From the NCBI GenBank assembly GCA_009930355.1, contig RZYK01000052.1, forward strand, positions 1-11,234: 11,234 nucleotides of DNA, given 5' to 3'. Within the stretch, counting starts at the first letter, position 1. Each line of letters begins with the position of its first letter. Position numbers and translations under genes: made by a program. Below, one piece after another: positions 1 through 6,111 of the stretch. The DNA is from Campylobacterota bacterium (GTDB lineage: Bacteria > Campylobacterota > Campylobacteria > Campylobacterales > Sulfurospirillaceae). The notes under the pieces were generated by a model, which had not been told where the DNA came from, did not search any database, and saw only the letters and a list, made by a program, of their open reading frames with translations.

Positions 1-826
1 ATCAGAAGCATGGGCAGAGCTTACAAAAAATGGTGTAGCAGTTGGAAATTCATGGGAAGATCATGGTCAAGGTGCTGATGTTGGTACCTTAACATTTGCG
101 CATGAAACCTTAAAACCTTTAAATCTTAAACCAGAACAAATTGATTTGGTCTTAAATGATATGACCAAAACTCCAAACAGTGGACCAGCTGGCGGAAGTC
201 GTTCTAACGTGGTAACAGGTAATGCAACCGTTGTGGCATGCCGTAATCTTCTTGAAGCCATGAAAAAAGAAGATGGAACATATCGAAGTTATGATGAGAT
301 GGTAGCAGAAGGCAGAGAGCTTAAATATATGGGTAAATGGACAGCACCATGTACTGATACACCACCAGATGGAGGTCAAGGCAATCCATTTGCTGCTTAT
401 ATGTACGGTGTGTGTATCGCTGAAGTGGAAGTGGATACCAAAACAGGTAAAACCAATGTTGAAAAAATGACACTGGCTTCTGATGTTGGAACGATCATCA
501 ATAAACTCGTTGTAGATGGACAAATGTACGGTGGTTTGGTTCAAGGTATTGGTTTAGCCCTTACTGAAGACTTTGATGATTTGAAAAAACATACCACCCT
601 TACTGGTTGTGGATTTCCAAAAATCAAAGATGTACCCGATAATCTCAATCTTATCTATACCGAATACCAAAGACCAAACAGCTTATTAGGTGCTTCAGGT
701 GCGGGTGAAATGCCTTTGGCTGCACCTCATGCGGCCATTATTAACGCTATTTACAATGCGTGTGGTGCTAGAGTGACACACTTACCAGCACGACCTGAAA
801 AAGTCTTAGCGGCTTTAGCAAAATAA
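1..826 (+). CDS. Molybdopterin-dependent aldehyde oxidoreductase (xanthine oxidase family), C-terminal part
   Basis: The gene enters from the left edge; the open frame begins at base 2 and ends at TAA 824-826, giving about 274 residues of the molybdenum-binding region. These enzymes hydroxylate aldehydes or related substrates at a Mo-pterin site and pass electrons to Fe-S clusters; Desulfovibrio gigas Mop is the closest type I recall and carries molybdopterin cytosine dinucleotide. Visible signatures are EDHGQGAD near the edge, PAGGSRSNVVTGNA (cofactor loop), DVGTIINKLVVDGQMYGG, QGIGLALTED, and the near-terminal GAGEMPLAAPHAAIINAI. In that last motif Glu (codon 707-709) matches the catalytic base of the family. 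The N-terminal 2Fe-2S domains and the start lie outside the window. The downstream operon with XdhC and a MocA-like protein fits a role in maturing this enzyme. The family is secure; the substrate is unknown. Confidence 0.9.
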   Translation, partial: SEAWAELTKNGVAVGNSWEDHGQGADVGTLTFAHETLKPLNLKPEQIDLVLNDMTKTPNSGPAGGSRSNVVTGNATVVACRNLLEAMKKEDGTYRSYDEMVAEGRELKYMGKWTAPCTDTPPDGGQGNPFAAYMYGVCIAEVEVDTKTGKTNVEKMTLASDVGTIINKLVVDGQMYGGLVQGIGLALTEDFDDLKKHTTLTGCGFPKIKDVPDNLNLIYTEYQRPNSLLGASGAGEMPLAAPHAAIINAIYNACGARVTHLPARPEKVLAALAK

Positions 827-833
827 AAATAGA

Positions 834-861
834 CTTCTTGCAAAACTCATTTTGCGAGAAG
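834..861 (+). repeat. Stem-loop just after the oxidoreductase stop codon
   Basis: The arms 834-845 and 850-861 (CTTCTTGCAAAA against TTTTGCGAGAAG) pair over 12 positions with one G-U wobble and a CTCA loop. It begins 8 nt after the TAA at 824-826. There is no T-run after it on the plus strand, so it is more likely an mRNA 3'-end stabiliser or processing site than a classical terminator. On the opposite strand it is followed by a T-rich run, but no minus-strand gene ends here. Confidence 0.6.
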
Positions 862-866
862 GAAAA

Positions 867-904
867 GCACCAAGGGTGCGCGGGCTTTCTGCCAAAGAAA
901 ACCC
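867..904 (+). repeat. Two small adjacent inverted repeats
   Basis: GCACC (867-871) pairs with GGTGC (875-879) around an AAG loop. Directly after it GGGCTTTCT (882-890) pairs with AGAAAACCC (896-904), apart from one C-A mismatch. Each is weak alone; they are recorded because they continue an unbroken series of stem-loops across this spacer. Confidence 0.4.
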
Positions 905-917
905 AGTGTTAACGTAG

Positions 918-940
918 CCTTAAAAGCTTTGCTTTAAAGG
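918..940 (+). repeat. Imperfect inverted repeat
   Basis: CCTTAAAAGC (918-927) and GCTTTAAAGG (931-940) are complementary except for one A-A position, with a TTT loop. It is the fourth of six stem-loops in the spacer. Confidence 0.5.
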
Positions 941-947
941 TGTGTTA

Positions 948-966
948 AGAGTTCTGCAAGAACTCT
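948..966 (+). repeat. Perfect 8-bp inverted repeat
   Basis: AGAGTTCT (948-955) and AGAACTCT (959-966) are perfectly complementary around a GCA loop. The sequence TTCTGCAAGAACTC resembles TTCTTGCAAAACTC in the first stem-loop of the same spacer (835-848), hinting that parts of the spacer arose by duplication. Confidence 0.5.
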
Positions 967-978
967 AATGTTTGATAG

Positions 979-1016
979 GAGGAATGGGATAGCACTATCC
1001 CATTCCTCTTTATTTT
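979..1016 (+). terminator. Terminator-like hairpin immediately before the maturation operon
   Basis: GAGGAATGGGATA (979-991) pairs perfectly with TATCCCATTCCTC (996-1008) over 13 bp around a four-base loop, and TTTATTTT follows at 1009-1016. This is the classic form of an intrinsic terminator. It lies only about 27 nt upstream of the preferred start codon at 1043, too close for a promoter to fit in between. Transcripts of the downstream operon must therefore either carry this hairpin in their leader or arise by read-through from the oxidoreductase gene. It could set the ratio of enzyme to maturation factors. Confidence 0.75.
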
Positions 1017-1027
1017 AGATGCAATCA

Positions 1028-1033
1028 AAGAGG
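1028..1033 (+). promoter_or_regulatory. Ribosome binding site favouring the ATG at 1043
   Basis: AAGAGG lies 9 nt upstream of the ATG at 1043. The in-frame ATG at 1034 is immediately adjacent to it, and the one at 1019 is preceded only by the T-rich tail of the hairpin. The site therefore argues for the third ATG as the start. Confidence 0.6.
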
Positions 1034-1042
1034 ATGGAGAAA

Positions 1043-3406
1043 ATGGACTTAGATAAATTACTGGAAATTGGCAATCAATGTATCCATTTAGAACCACCCA
1101 CGTGTGTGGCATCGTGCCCCGTGCATATGGATATTCTTGCTTTTGTCTCTGAAATCGAAAAAGGTGATTTTGCTAAAGCGTATAAAATCATGGAAAATAA
1201 AATACCTTTTAGCAGACTTATTGGAAAAATTTGTGACCATCCGTGTGAAAATACCTGTGTTAGAAAAAACTTAGGTGGAAGCATACACATCAGTGAACTC
1301 GAAAAAACGGTGATTGCTTTGGGGTATGTAGCTCCCAAAAAACCTTTTCCATTGCCCAAAACCAAAGGGAATGTTGCGATTATTGGTGGAGGTTTAAGTG
1401 GATGTGTTGCGGCGGTTGAACTGGATAAAAAAGGCTATAAGGTCAGCATTTATGAAAAAACGAACCGTTTAGGCGGAAGTCTTTGGGCGTATGAGGGCAA
1501 AGGTTTAGAAAAGCAAGCTATCGAAGAAGAGCTCTCTACCATTGAGAACAAAGGGATGAAGGTTTTTTACAATACCGAAGTAAGCGAAGAAAATCTACAC
1601 AGTTATAAAGAAAAATACGATGCCCTCTATTTGGGTACAGGTGTTTGGAGTAAAGCGTATGATATTAATCCCTATAGTTTTCAAGTAGAAGATTCTTCAC
1701 TTTTTGTCGGTGGCAAATTACAAACGAAAAACGACTCCGTTATCTTTTCAGCCAGTTCGGGTAAACGAGTGGCTGTTTCGATTGATAGATATATTAACAA
1801 AACCTCGATGCTAGCTTCCAGAGAGCGTGAGGGCATTTTTGAGACGAAATTAGACTTTAATACCACGCATGTTATGCCTCTAAAACGTGTTGAAAAAACA
1901 TTACAAACGTATAGTGAAAACGAAGCCATTGAAGAGGCGAGCAGATGCCTTAAATGCCAATGCAACGAGTGTATCAACGCTTGTGTGCATATGCAACGTT
2001 TTTCCATCACTCCTGATAGTTACATCCGAAGCATTAACCACAATGAACGCATTATCCTAGGAACCCACCATGCCAATGCGATGATAAATGCCTGTACCCA
2101 GTGTGGTTTATGCAAAGTAGTGTGTCCTGTGGGAATTGGGATGAAAGAGATTATCCATGAAACACGGCAAAGTATGGTAGAGAGAGGGAAAATGCCTGTT
2201 TCTGCGCATGATTTTGCCCTTAAAGATATGCAATTTAGTCACAGTGATTATTTCTCATTGGTACGCAAACAACCGAGCAAAGAAGCTTCAAAAGATCTTT
2301 TTTATTATCCTGTGATTGCTTTTTCGGCGTACGCACGAGGGTTGTATAAAGGCTCTGGCAAAACGGGCTATCTGTTTTACCCAGGGTGTCAGCTTAGTTC
2401 CACGCATACAGAATATATCGGGGATATTTACAAACATCTCGTGGGGGCTATTAAGGACAAAGATGCGGACAATGATGTGGGCTTGTATTTGGGCTGTTGT
2501 GGCGCACCTGCGGATTGGGCGGGGAGGCTTGATTTGATGCCTGAAAGTGTCGAAAAAATTCGTAAAACATGGGAAGAGATGGAAGAGCCGACCTTTATCT
2601 TAGCCTGTTCGAGCTGTGCGGCGACCTTTGAAAAATACCTCCCTATGATAAAAACCATTTCCTTGTGGGAAGTGTTTGAAAAATACGGTTTACCTGAGGT
2701 GGATATCAAAAAAGGCAAACGAGAGCTTTGTATTCACGATGCGTGTGCAACCAGACACGATAGTAAAGTGCATGAGAGCATTCGGAGCATTGTCAAAACC
2801 TTAGGCTATAGTGTAGAAGAACTTGAATACTCCAAAGAAAAAGCTAAATGCTGTGGGTATGGTGGGTTGGTTGCTTGTGCTAACCCTGAACAAGCAAAAG
2901 ATTTTGTTGAAGACCGAAAACACGAGAGTGAACACGATGTTTTAGTCTATTGTGCGATGTGTAAAGATATGTTGGTTAAAGGTGAAAAAAGAGCTTATCA
3001 TATTTTAGACCTTATTTATGGTCAAGAACAAGACCAAAGTAGCTCTCAAAAGATGCCAACACTCTCAGAGCGTCAAAATAATCGAAAACATTTAAAACAA
3101 ACCCTTTTAAAAGAGATTTGGAAAGAGGAGACGATGAGCGCCGATGAAACATATACTTTTACCTTGCGCATCAGTGATGATGTGAAGGAGCTTATGGAAA
3201 AGCGTTTTATTTTAGTAGGGGATATTGAAAAAGTCATTGACAATGCCATCAAAAACAAAGAGCGTTTTTTCAATCCTAAAACATCGGATTATCTCGCACG
3301 TTTGAGGCTTCAAAATGTCACCTATTGGGTGAAATACGAAGAAAATGGGAATGAAATGACACTTAAAGATGCGTACTCTCATCGCATGGAAGTGGTGGAG
3401 CATTAA
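1043..3406 (+). CDS. FAD-dependent pyridine nucleotide-disulfide oxidoreductase fused to Fe-S and CCG (HdrD/GlpC-like) domains
   Basis: This predicted cytoplasmic protein of 787 residues probably moves electrons between NAD(P)H or thiol carriers and Fe-S partners. In order: a GltD-like N-terminal dicluster region (PTCVASCP, C21/C25; CDHPCENTC, C64/C68/C72); an FAD-binding Rossmann motif IIGGGLSG at about 113-120; a Cys-rich patch C302/C305/C307/C310/C314; a 4Fe-4S motif C351, C354, C357 and C361 followed by Pro; then two CCG-type modules like those of heterodisulfide reductase and GlpC (YPGCQ to GCCG at C485-C486, and HDACA to KCCG at C603-C604). A polar linker leads to a separate C-terminal domain from about 698. 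The start at 1043 is chosen on its ribosome site; frame-open ATGs exist at 1019 and 1034. It matches my memory of the DVU_1558-type protein next to aldehyde oxidoreductases. Domains are secure; partners are inferred. Confidence 0.85.
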   Translation: MDLDKLLEIGNQCIHLEPPTCVASCPVHMDILAFVSEIEKGDFAKAYKIMENKIPFSRLIGKICDHPCENTCVRKNLGGSIHISELEKTVIALGYVAPKKPFPLPKTKGNVAIIGGGLSGCVAAVELDKKGYKVSIYEKTNRLGGSLWAYEGKGLEKQAIEEELSTIENKGMKVFYNTEVSEENLHSYKEKYDALYLGTGVWSKAYDINPYSFQVEDSSLFVGGKLQTKNDSVIFSASSGKRVAVSIDRYINKTSMLASREREGIFETKLDFNTTHVMPLKRVEKTLQTYSENEAIEEASRCLKCQCNECINACVHMQRFSITPDSYIRSINHNERIILGTHHANAMINACTQCGLCKVVCPVGIGMKEIIHETRQSMVERGKMPVSAHDFALKDMQFSHSDYFSLVRKQPSKEASKDLFYYPVIAFSAYARGLYKGSGKTGYLFYPGCQLSSTHTEYIGDIYKHLVGAIKDKDADNDVGLYLGCCGAPADWAGRLDLMPESVEKIRKTWEEMEEPTFILACSSCAATFEKYLPMIKTISLWEVFEKYGLPEVDIKKGKRELCIHDACATRHDSKVHESIRSIVKTLGYSVEELEYSKEKAKCCGYGGLVACANPEQAKDFVEDRKHESEHDVLVYCAMCKDMLVKGEKRAYHILDLIYGQEQDQSSSQKMPTLSERQNNRKHLKQTLLKEIWKEETMSADETYTFTLRISDDVKELMEKRFILVGDIEKVIDNAIKNKERFFNPKTSDYLARLRLQNVTYWVKYEENGNEMTLKDAYSHRMEVVEH
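3134..3406 (+). other. Possible internal translation start for a free 90-residue C-terminal domain
   Basis: Inside the large oxidoreductase, in the same frame, AAAGAGGAG at 3122-3130 precedes ATG 3134. The segment from there to the shared stop codes for a compact domain rich in charged residues and without cysteines, beginning MSADETYTFTLRIS. The region just before it (about residues 662-697) is polar and linker-like. A second, shorter product from internal initiation is possible but not shown; the same purine-rich stretch also encodes ordinary residues (KEET). Confidence 0.25.
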
Positions 3407-3407
3407 T

Positions 3408-3614
3408 ATGAAACAGGAAATGGATACAACAACACTATGGATGTGCGACAAATGCCATGAGGCATTGGTGTTACAAAAGGTTCACGTACGTTATTTAGAG
3501 GGTAGTTTTGAGGTAGAACTTTTAAAATGCCCTACATGTAAGATGGTTTTTATCAGCGACGAACTGGCAATGGGAAAGATGCTGGAAGTTGAAAAAGGGT
3601 TGGAGGATAAGTAG
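3408..3614 (+). CDS. Small four-cysteine redox or zinc-ribbon protein (DVU_1557-like)
   Basis: This is a 68-residue protein with two CxxC pairs, C13-DK-C16 and C41-PT-C44, the pattern of a zinc ribbon or rubredoxin-like metal knot. The rest is a short beta-rich stretch (VHVRYLEGSFEVELLKCP) and a charged C-terminal helix. The start at 3408 is preferred over an upstream in-frame ATG at 3369 because GGAG at 3397-3400 sits 7 nt before it and because it leaves a 1-nt gap after the previous stop. The neighbour upstream is the multi-Fe-S oxidoreductase, so it may be an electron carrier or a small metal-binding subunit for it. I recall a family named after DVU_1557 in the same context; its biochemical role is not known to me. 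Confidence 0.75.
   Translation: MKQEMDTTTLWMCDKCHEALVLQKVHVRYLEGSFEVELLKCPTCKMVFISDELAMGKMLEVEKGLEDK
3602..3607 (+). promoter_or_regulatory. Strong ribosome binding site for a GTG start
   Basis: GGAGGA ends 7 nt before GTG 3615, which itself directly follows the TAG stop of the small redox gene. The site overlaps the last codons of that gene, supports the rare GTG start and suggests translational coupling. Confidence 0.7.
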
Positions 3615-4346
3615 GTGACAAATGCTTATGAGAGTTGCTGTATGCAAGAGGCTACGGGGGAGACCCTGCGCCCTGGTGGATTTACATTGACTCAAAAAGC
3701 TGTTAGTTTTTGTGGCTTAACACAGCAAAGTCGTGTTCTTGATGTAGGGTGTGGCAGAGGAGCAACGGTTTCTTACTTGTATGAAAACTATGGAATAACT
3801 GCGGTGGGTATTGACCCATCTCAAAAACTTTTAGGCATAGCAAAGGTTAAAAATCCTTTTGCCACGTTTGTTTCAGGTTCAGGGGAAGCTTTACCTTTTG
3901 AGAAAGAGCGTTTTGAATGTGTCATTGCAGAATGTACATTATCGTTGATGAATACTTTACATGTAAGTTTGCAAGAAGTACATAGAGTCTTAAAAAAAGG
4001 CGGTTGGTTTGTTATCACCGATGTGTATGCGAAACATCCAGATGCCATACCCACTATGGAGAATTTTTCGATTCATTCATGTATGCGGGGGCTTCATCAT
4101 GTGCCCCGTTTGCAAGAAGAGCTAGAAATGATGGGATTTGAGGTGATGCTTTTAGAAGATTGTAGCCAATTGCTTAAAGAGCTTATGGTGAAAATCATTT
4201 TTTCACACGGTTCCATGAATGCTTTTTGGAGCAAAACGCTTGAAGATGAAACACCGCATGCGTGCTGTGCATTTGAGCAAAATCTTAAAGCATGCAAACC
4301 AGGGTATTTTATGATGATTTTACAAAAAGGAGAACGCAATGGATGA
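3615..4346 (+). CDS. Class I SAM-dependent methyltransferase (DVU_1556-like)
   Basis: The 243-residue protein has a class I methyltransferase fold: motif I VLDVGCGRG (41-49), the acidic end of the second strand GIDPS (65-69), GEALPFEKERFECVIAECTLS (90-110) and a post-motif LKKGGWFVITDVY. It would transfer methyl from SAM to an unknown acceptor in the cytoplasm. Cysteines are unusually frequent, with pairs CC at 8-9 and 217-218 plus C227 in CKPGYFMMILQK, recalling thiol- or metal-binding methyltransferases; this is an inference only. Translation starts at GTG 3615 on the GGAGGA site and the stop overlaps the next gene by 8 nt. The operon suggests a small-molecule or cofactor substrate rather than RNA. 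A palindromic TTACATGTAA copy lies within it at 3957-3966. Confidence 0.8.
   Translation: MTNAYESCCMQEATGETLRPGGFTLTQKAVSFCGLTQQSRVLDVGCGRGATVSYLYENYGITAVGIDPSQKLLGIAKVKNPFATFVSGSGEALPFEKERFECVIAECTLSLMNTLHVSLQEVHRVLKKGGWFVITDVYAKHPDAIPTMENFSIHSCMRGLHHVPRLQEELEMMGFEVMLLEDCSQLLKELMVKIIFSHGSMNAFWSKTLEDETPHACCAFEQNLKACKPGYFMMILQKGERNG
3957..3966. repeat. Palindromic TTACATGTAA copy 1
   Basis: An exact copy of the 10-bp palindrome within the methyltransferase gene, read there as the codons for Leu-His-Val (TTA CAT GTA). A near copy, CTACATGTAA, lies at 3532-3541 in the small redox gene. Confidence 0.6.
4327..4332 (+). promoter_or_regulatory. Ribosome binding site for the C-GCAxxG-C-C gene
   Basis: AAGGAG lies 6 nt before ATG 4339, inside the end of the methyltransferase gene. 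It fixes the start at 4339 and supports coupling across the 8-nt overlap. Confidence 0.65.
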
Positions 4347-4785
4347 TTTATCGCTTCGTTTATTTAAGCTCTCAAATGAAGGGTTTTGCTGTGCGCAAAT
4401 CATGTACAAGCTGGCTTTGGAAGATGAGGGAAGTCACAATGATGACTTAGTGCGTGCCGCACAAGGCTTATGTAGAGGTATCGCCGATACGCAAAAAACT
4501 TGTGGAGTTCTCACTGGAGCGCTTGGCGTTTTGGGGTTGTATGGTGCTAAAGGCAGTGAGAACGAAATGGCAAAAGAGAATTTCGCACAAATGACCAAAG
4601 AATTTCACGCATGGTTTAAAGCCGAATTTGGCTCCACCAAATGTGTTGCGCTCATTGGGGAGAGGGATTTTGCAAGTAGCGATCAGAGTTTTAAACCTAT
4701 TTGCGCAGGGATGATTCAAAAAGCGTATGTCAAAGTCTATGAAATTTTACAAGAATATGGTTACGAGTATGGCAACAGAACGTGA
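4339..4785 (+). CDS. C-GCAxxG-C-C family redox-type protein (DVU_1555-like)
   Basis: The 148-residue protein has the spaced cysteines that define the C-GCAxxG-C-C family: FCCAQ (C17, C18), GLCRG (C45), TCGVLTGALGVLG (C55, with the glycine-rich helix after it), KCVALIG (C102) and PICAGM (C122). The family is thought to bind metal or do thiol redox chemistry, though few members have known activities. There is no signal peptide, so it is expected in the cytoplasm. It starts within the last codons of the methyltransferase gene and overlaps the radical SAM gene by about 17 nt, which implies tightly coupled production of the three. It may supply electrons, sulfur or a metal to the radical SAM step; this is inference. 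Confidence 0.82.
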   Translation: MDDLSLRLFKLSNEGFCCAQIMYKLALEDEGSHNDDLVRAAQGLCRGIADTQKTCGVLTGALGVLGLYGAKGSENEMAKENFAQMTKEFHAWFKAEFGSTKCVALIGERDFASSDQSFKPICAGMIQKAYVKVYEILQEYGYEYGNRT

Positions 4786-6100
4786 GCATTTGATGCACAC
4801 TCAAAGCCTTTGCCCGATTTGTTTGCGTAAGCTTGAAGCATTTATTGTTGAAGAGAACGATAATGCGTATATGCTTAAAACGTGTCCTGAACACGGATTG
4901 TTTGAAACGGTGTTATGGCGAGGACGTACGCCTATGCGTGAGTGGATTCGCACCAAAGAGCGTGCGACTATCAAAAACCCCATCACTCCAGTGGACAAAG
5001 GATGTCCGTTTGATTGTGGGCTTTGCAGCGCTCACCGACAACACACCTGTACCGCACTCATTGAAGTCACTTCTCGTTGCAATTTAAACTGTCGCTTTTG
5101 TTTTGCGGACGCACTGGATAGCCAAAGTAAAGACCCAAGTTTAGAGCAGATACGATTTCAGTTTGAGAGCATTTTAAAAGTTTCAGGCAGATGCAATATC
5201 CAACTCTCAGGCGGTGAGCCGACGGTGAGGGATGATTTGGCAGACATTATTCGCATAGGTGTTGAGCTGGGATTTCCTTTCATTCAAGTCAATACCAATG
5301 GCATTCGCATGGCAAAAGAGGAAGTGTATGTCAAAGCCCTTAAAGAAGCAGGGCTGAGTTCTATCTTTTTACAATTTGATGGTATTGATGATGCCATTTA
5401 TGAGGAACTAAGAGGCAAACCACTCTTTGCGCTCAAAGTTAAAGCGATTGAAAATTGCCAAAAATACGGCATTGGTGTGGTATTGGTTCCAACCATCGTA
5501 CCTCGTGTCAATGAGCAGAGCATCGGTGATATTGTTCGTTTTGGCATCAGCCACTCACCTACGGTTAGAGGGGTGCATTTTCAGCCTGTGAGTTACTTTG
5601 GGCGTATTCCCAAAGCACCCAAAGATGAAGATAGAATCACCTTGCCTGAGGTGATGGAGCACCTTTGTGAACAGATGCATGGCATGGTTGAAATGAATAG
5701 TATGCAACCCCCTGGATGTGAAAATGCGCTGTGTTCGTTCAATGGCAATTACCTCATTGAAGAGGGTGTGTTAAAACCCGTGAGCAAACGCTCATGCTGT
5801 TCTACTAGCGTAGAAAAAGCCGAAGAGGGAGCCAATAAAGCCAAAGCCTTTGTGGCTCGCAATTGGGCGTATCAAAAACACGCCAAAGAAGAGAAGCTTT
5901 CTGATTGGGACAAAATCCTCAATGCGATTGCGAACAACACCTTTAGCCTCTCTGGCATGGCGTTTCAAGATGTATGGAATGTGAATTTGGAGCGCATTAG
6001 AGATTGTTGTATTCATGTCTCTACCCTTGAGGGAAAGCTTATTCCTTTTTGTATGTATAACATCACCAACATGGAAGGAAAGTCCCTTTATCGGGACTAA
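4769..6100 (+). CDS. Radical SAM enzyme with extra cysteine clusters
   Basis: This is a radical SAM enzyme of about 443 residues from ATG 4769; the in-frame ATGs at 4727 and 4793 are alternatives because no ribosome site decides clearly. The canonical cluster motif is C104-NLN-C108-RF-C111, followed by the SAM-binding GGEP at 148-151. Before it come CPIC (15-18), CPEHG (39-43) and GCPFDCGLC (78-86). That order, a zinc-ribbon-like head and then GCP-x-DCG-x-C-x2-H before CNLxCxxCFA, resembles the MJ0619/tetraether lipid synthase group of radical SAM proteins as I remember it. The C-terminal third adds cysteines (C317, C322, a CC pair near 345, C413-C414 and one near 431) that could hold auxiliary Fe-S clusters. 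It probably does a demanding C-C or C-S chemistry in this operon; the substrate is unknown. Confidence 0.85.
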   Translation: MATEREHLMHTQSLCPICLRKLEAFIVEENDNAYMLKTCPEHGLFETVLWRGRTPMREWIRTKERATIKNPITPVDKGCPFDCGLCSAHRQHTCTALIEVTSRCNLNCRFCFADALDSQSKDPSLEQIRFQFESILKVSGRCNIQLSGGEPTVRDDLADIIRIGVELGFPFIQVNTNGIRMAKEEVYVKALKEAGLSSIFLQFDGIDDAIYEELRGKPLFALKVKAIENCQKYGIGVVLVPTIVPRVNEQSIGDIVRFGISHSPTVRGVHFQPVSYFGRIPKAPKDEDRITLPEVMEHLCEQMHGMVEMNSMQPPGCENALCSFNGNYLIEEGVLKPVSKRSCCSTSVEKAEEGANKAKAFVARNWAYQKHAKEEKLSDWDKILNAIANNTFSLSGMAFQDVWNVNLERIRDCCIHVSTLEGKLIPFCMYNITNMEGKSLYRD

Positions 6101-6111
6101 AAGAGGGCATG

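Larger units (their letters stand above)
827..1018 (+). other. Non-coding, palindrome-rich spacer between oxidoreductase and maturation operon
   Basis: No credible open reading frame lies here. Almost the whole spacer can be folded into six successive stem-loops (834-861, 867-879, 882-904, 918-940, 948-966 and 979-1008). I see no convincing sigma-70 -10 element; TTGATAG near 972-978 is at best weak. The stretch may stabilise the 3' end of the oxidoreductase message, separate its expression from that of the next operon, or be a mosaic of extragenic palindromic repeats. Confidence 0.7.

Noticed and set aside
152..544. 130-residue open frame on the minus strand inside the oxidoreductase gene
   Set aside because: It is antisense to a well-matched Mop-like coding frame and its product has no recognisable motif; a shadow frame.
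834..966. Stem-loop series as a CRISPR array
   Set aside because: Repeats are not identical, not evenly spaced and have no spacers of uniform length.
977..992. AGGAGG at 977-982 with ATG 984 as a leader peptide
   Set aside because: The ATG is only one base from the purine run and the frame ends after two codons (ATG GGA TAG); the sequence is better explained as the hairpin arm.
827..1018. A sigma-70 promoter in the spacer
   Set aside because: No -10/-35 pair with good spacing was found; only weak TTGATAG near 972-978, which I do not report as a promoter.
4727..4768. Upstream start (ATG 4727) for the radical SAM gene
   Set aside because: It deepens overlap with the C-GCAxxG-C-C gene to 59 nt and adds 14 residues without family features; ATG 4769 or 4793 is more likely.
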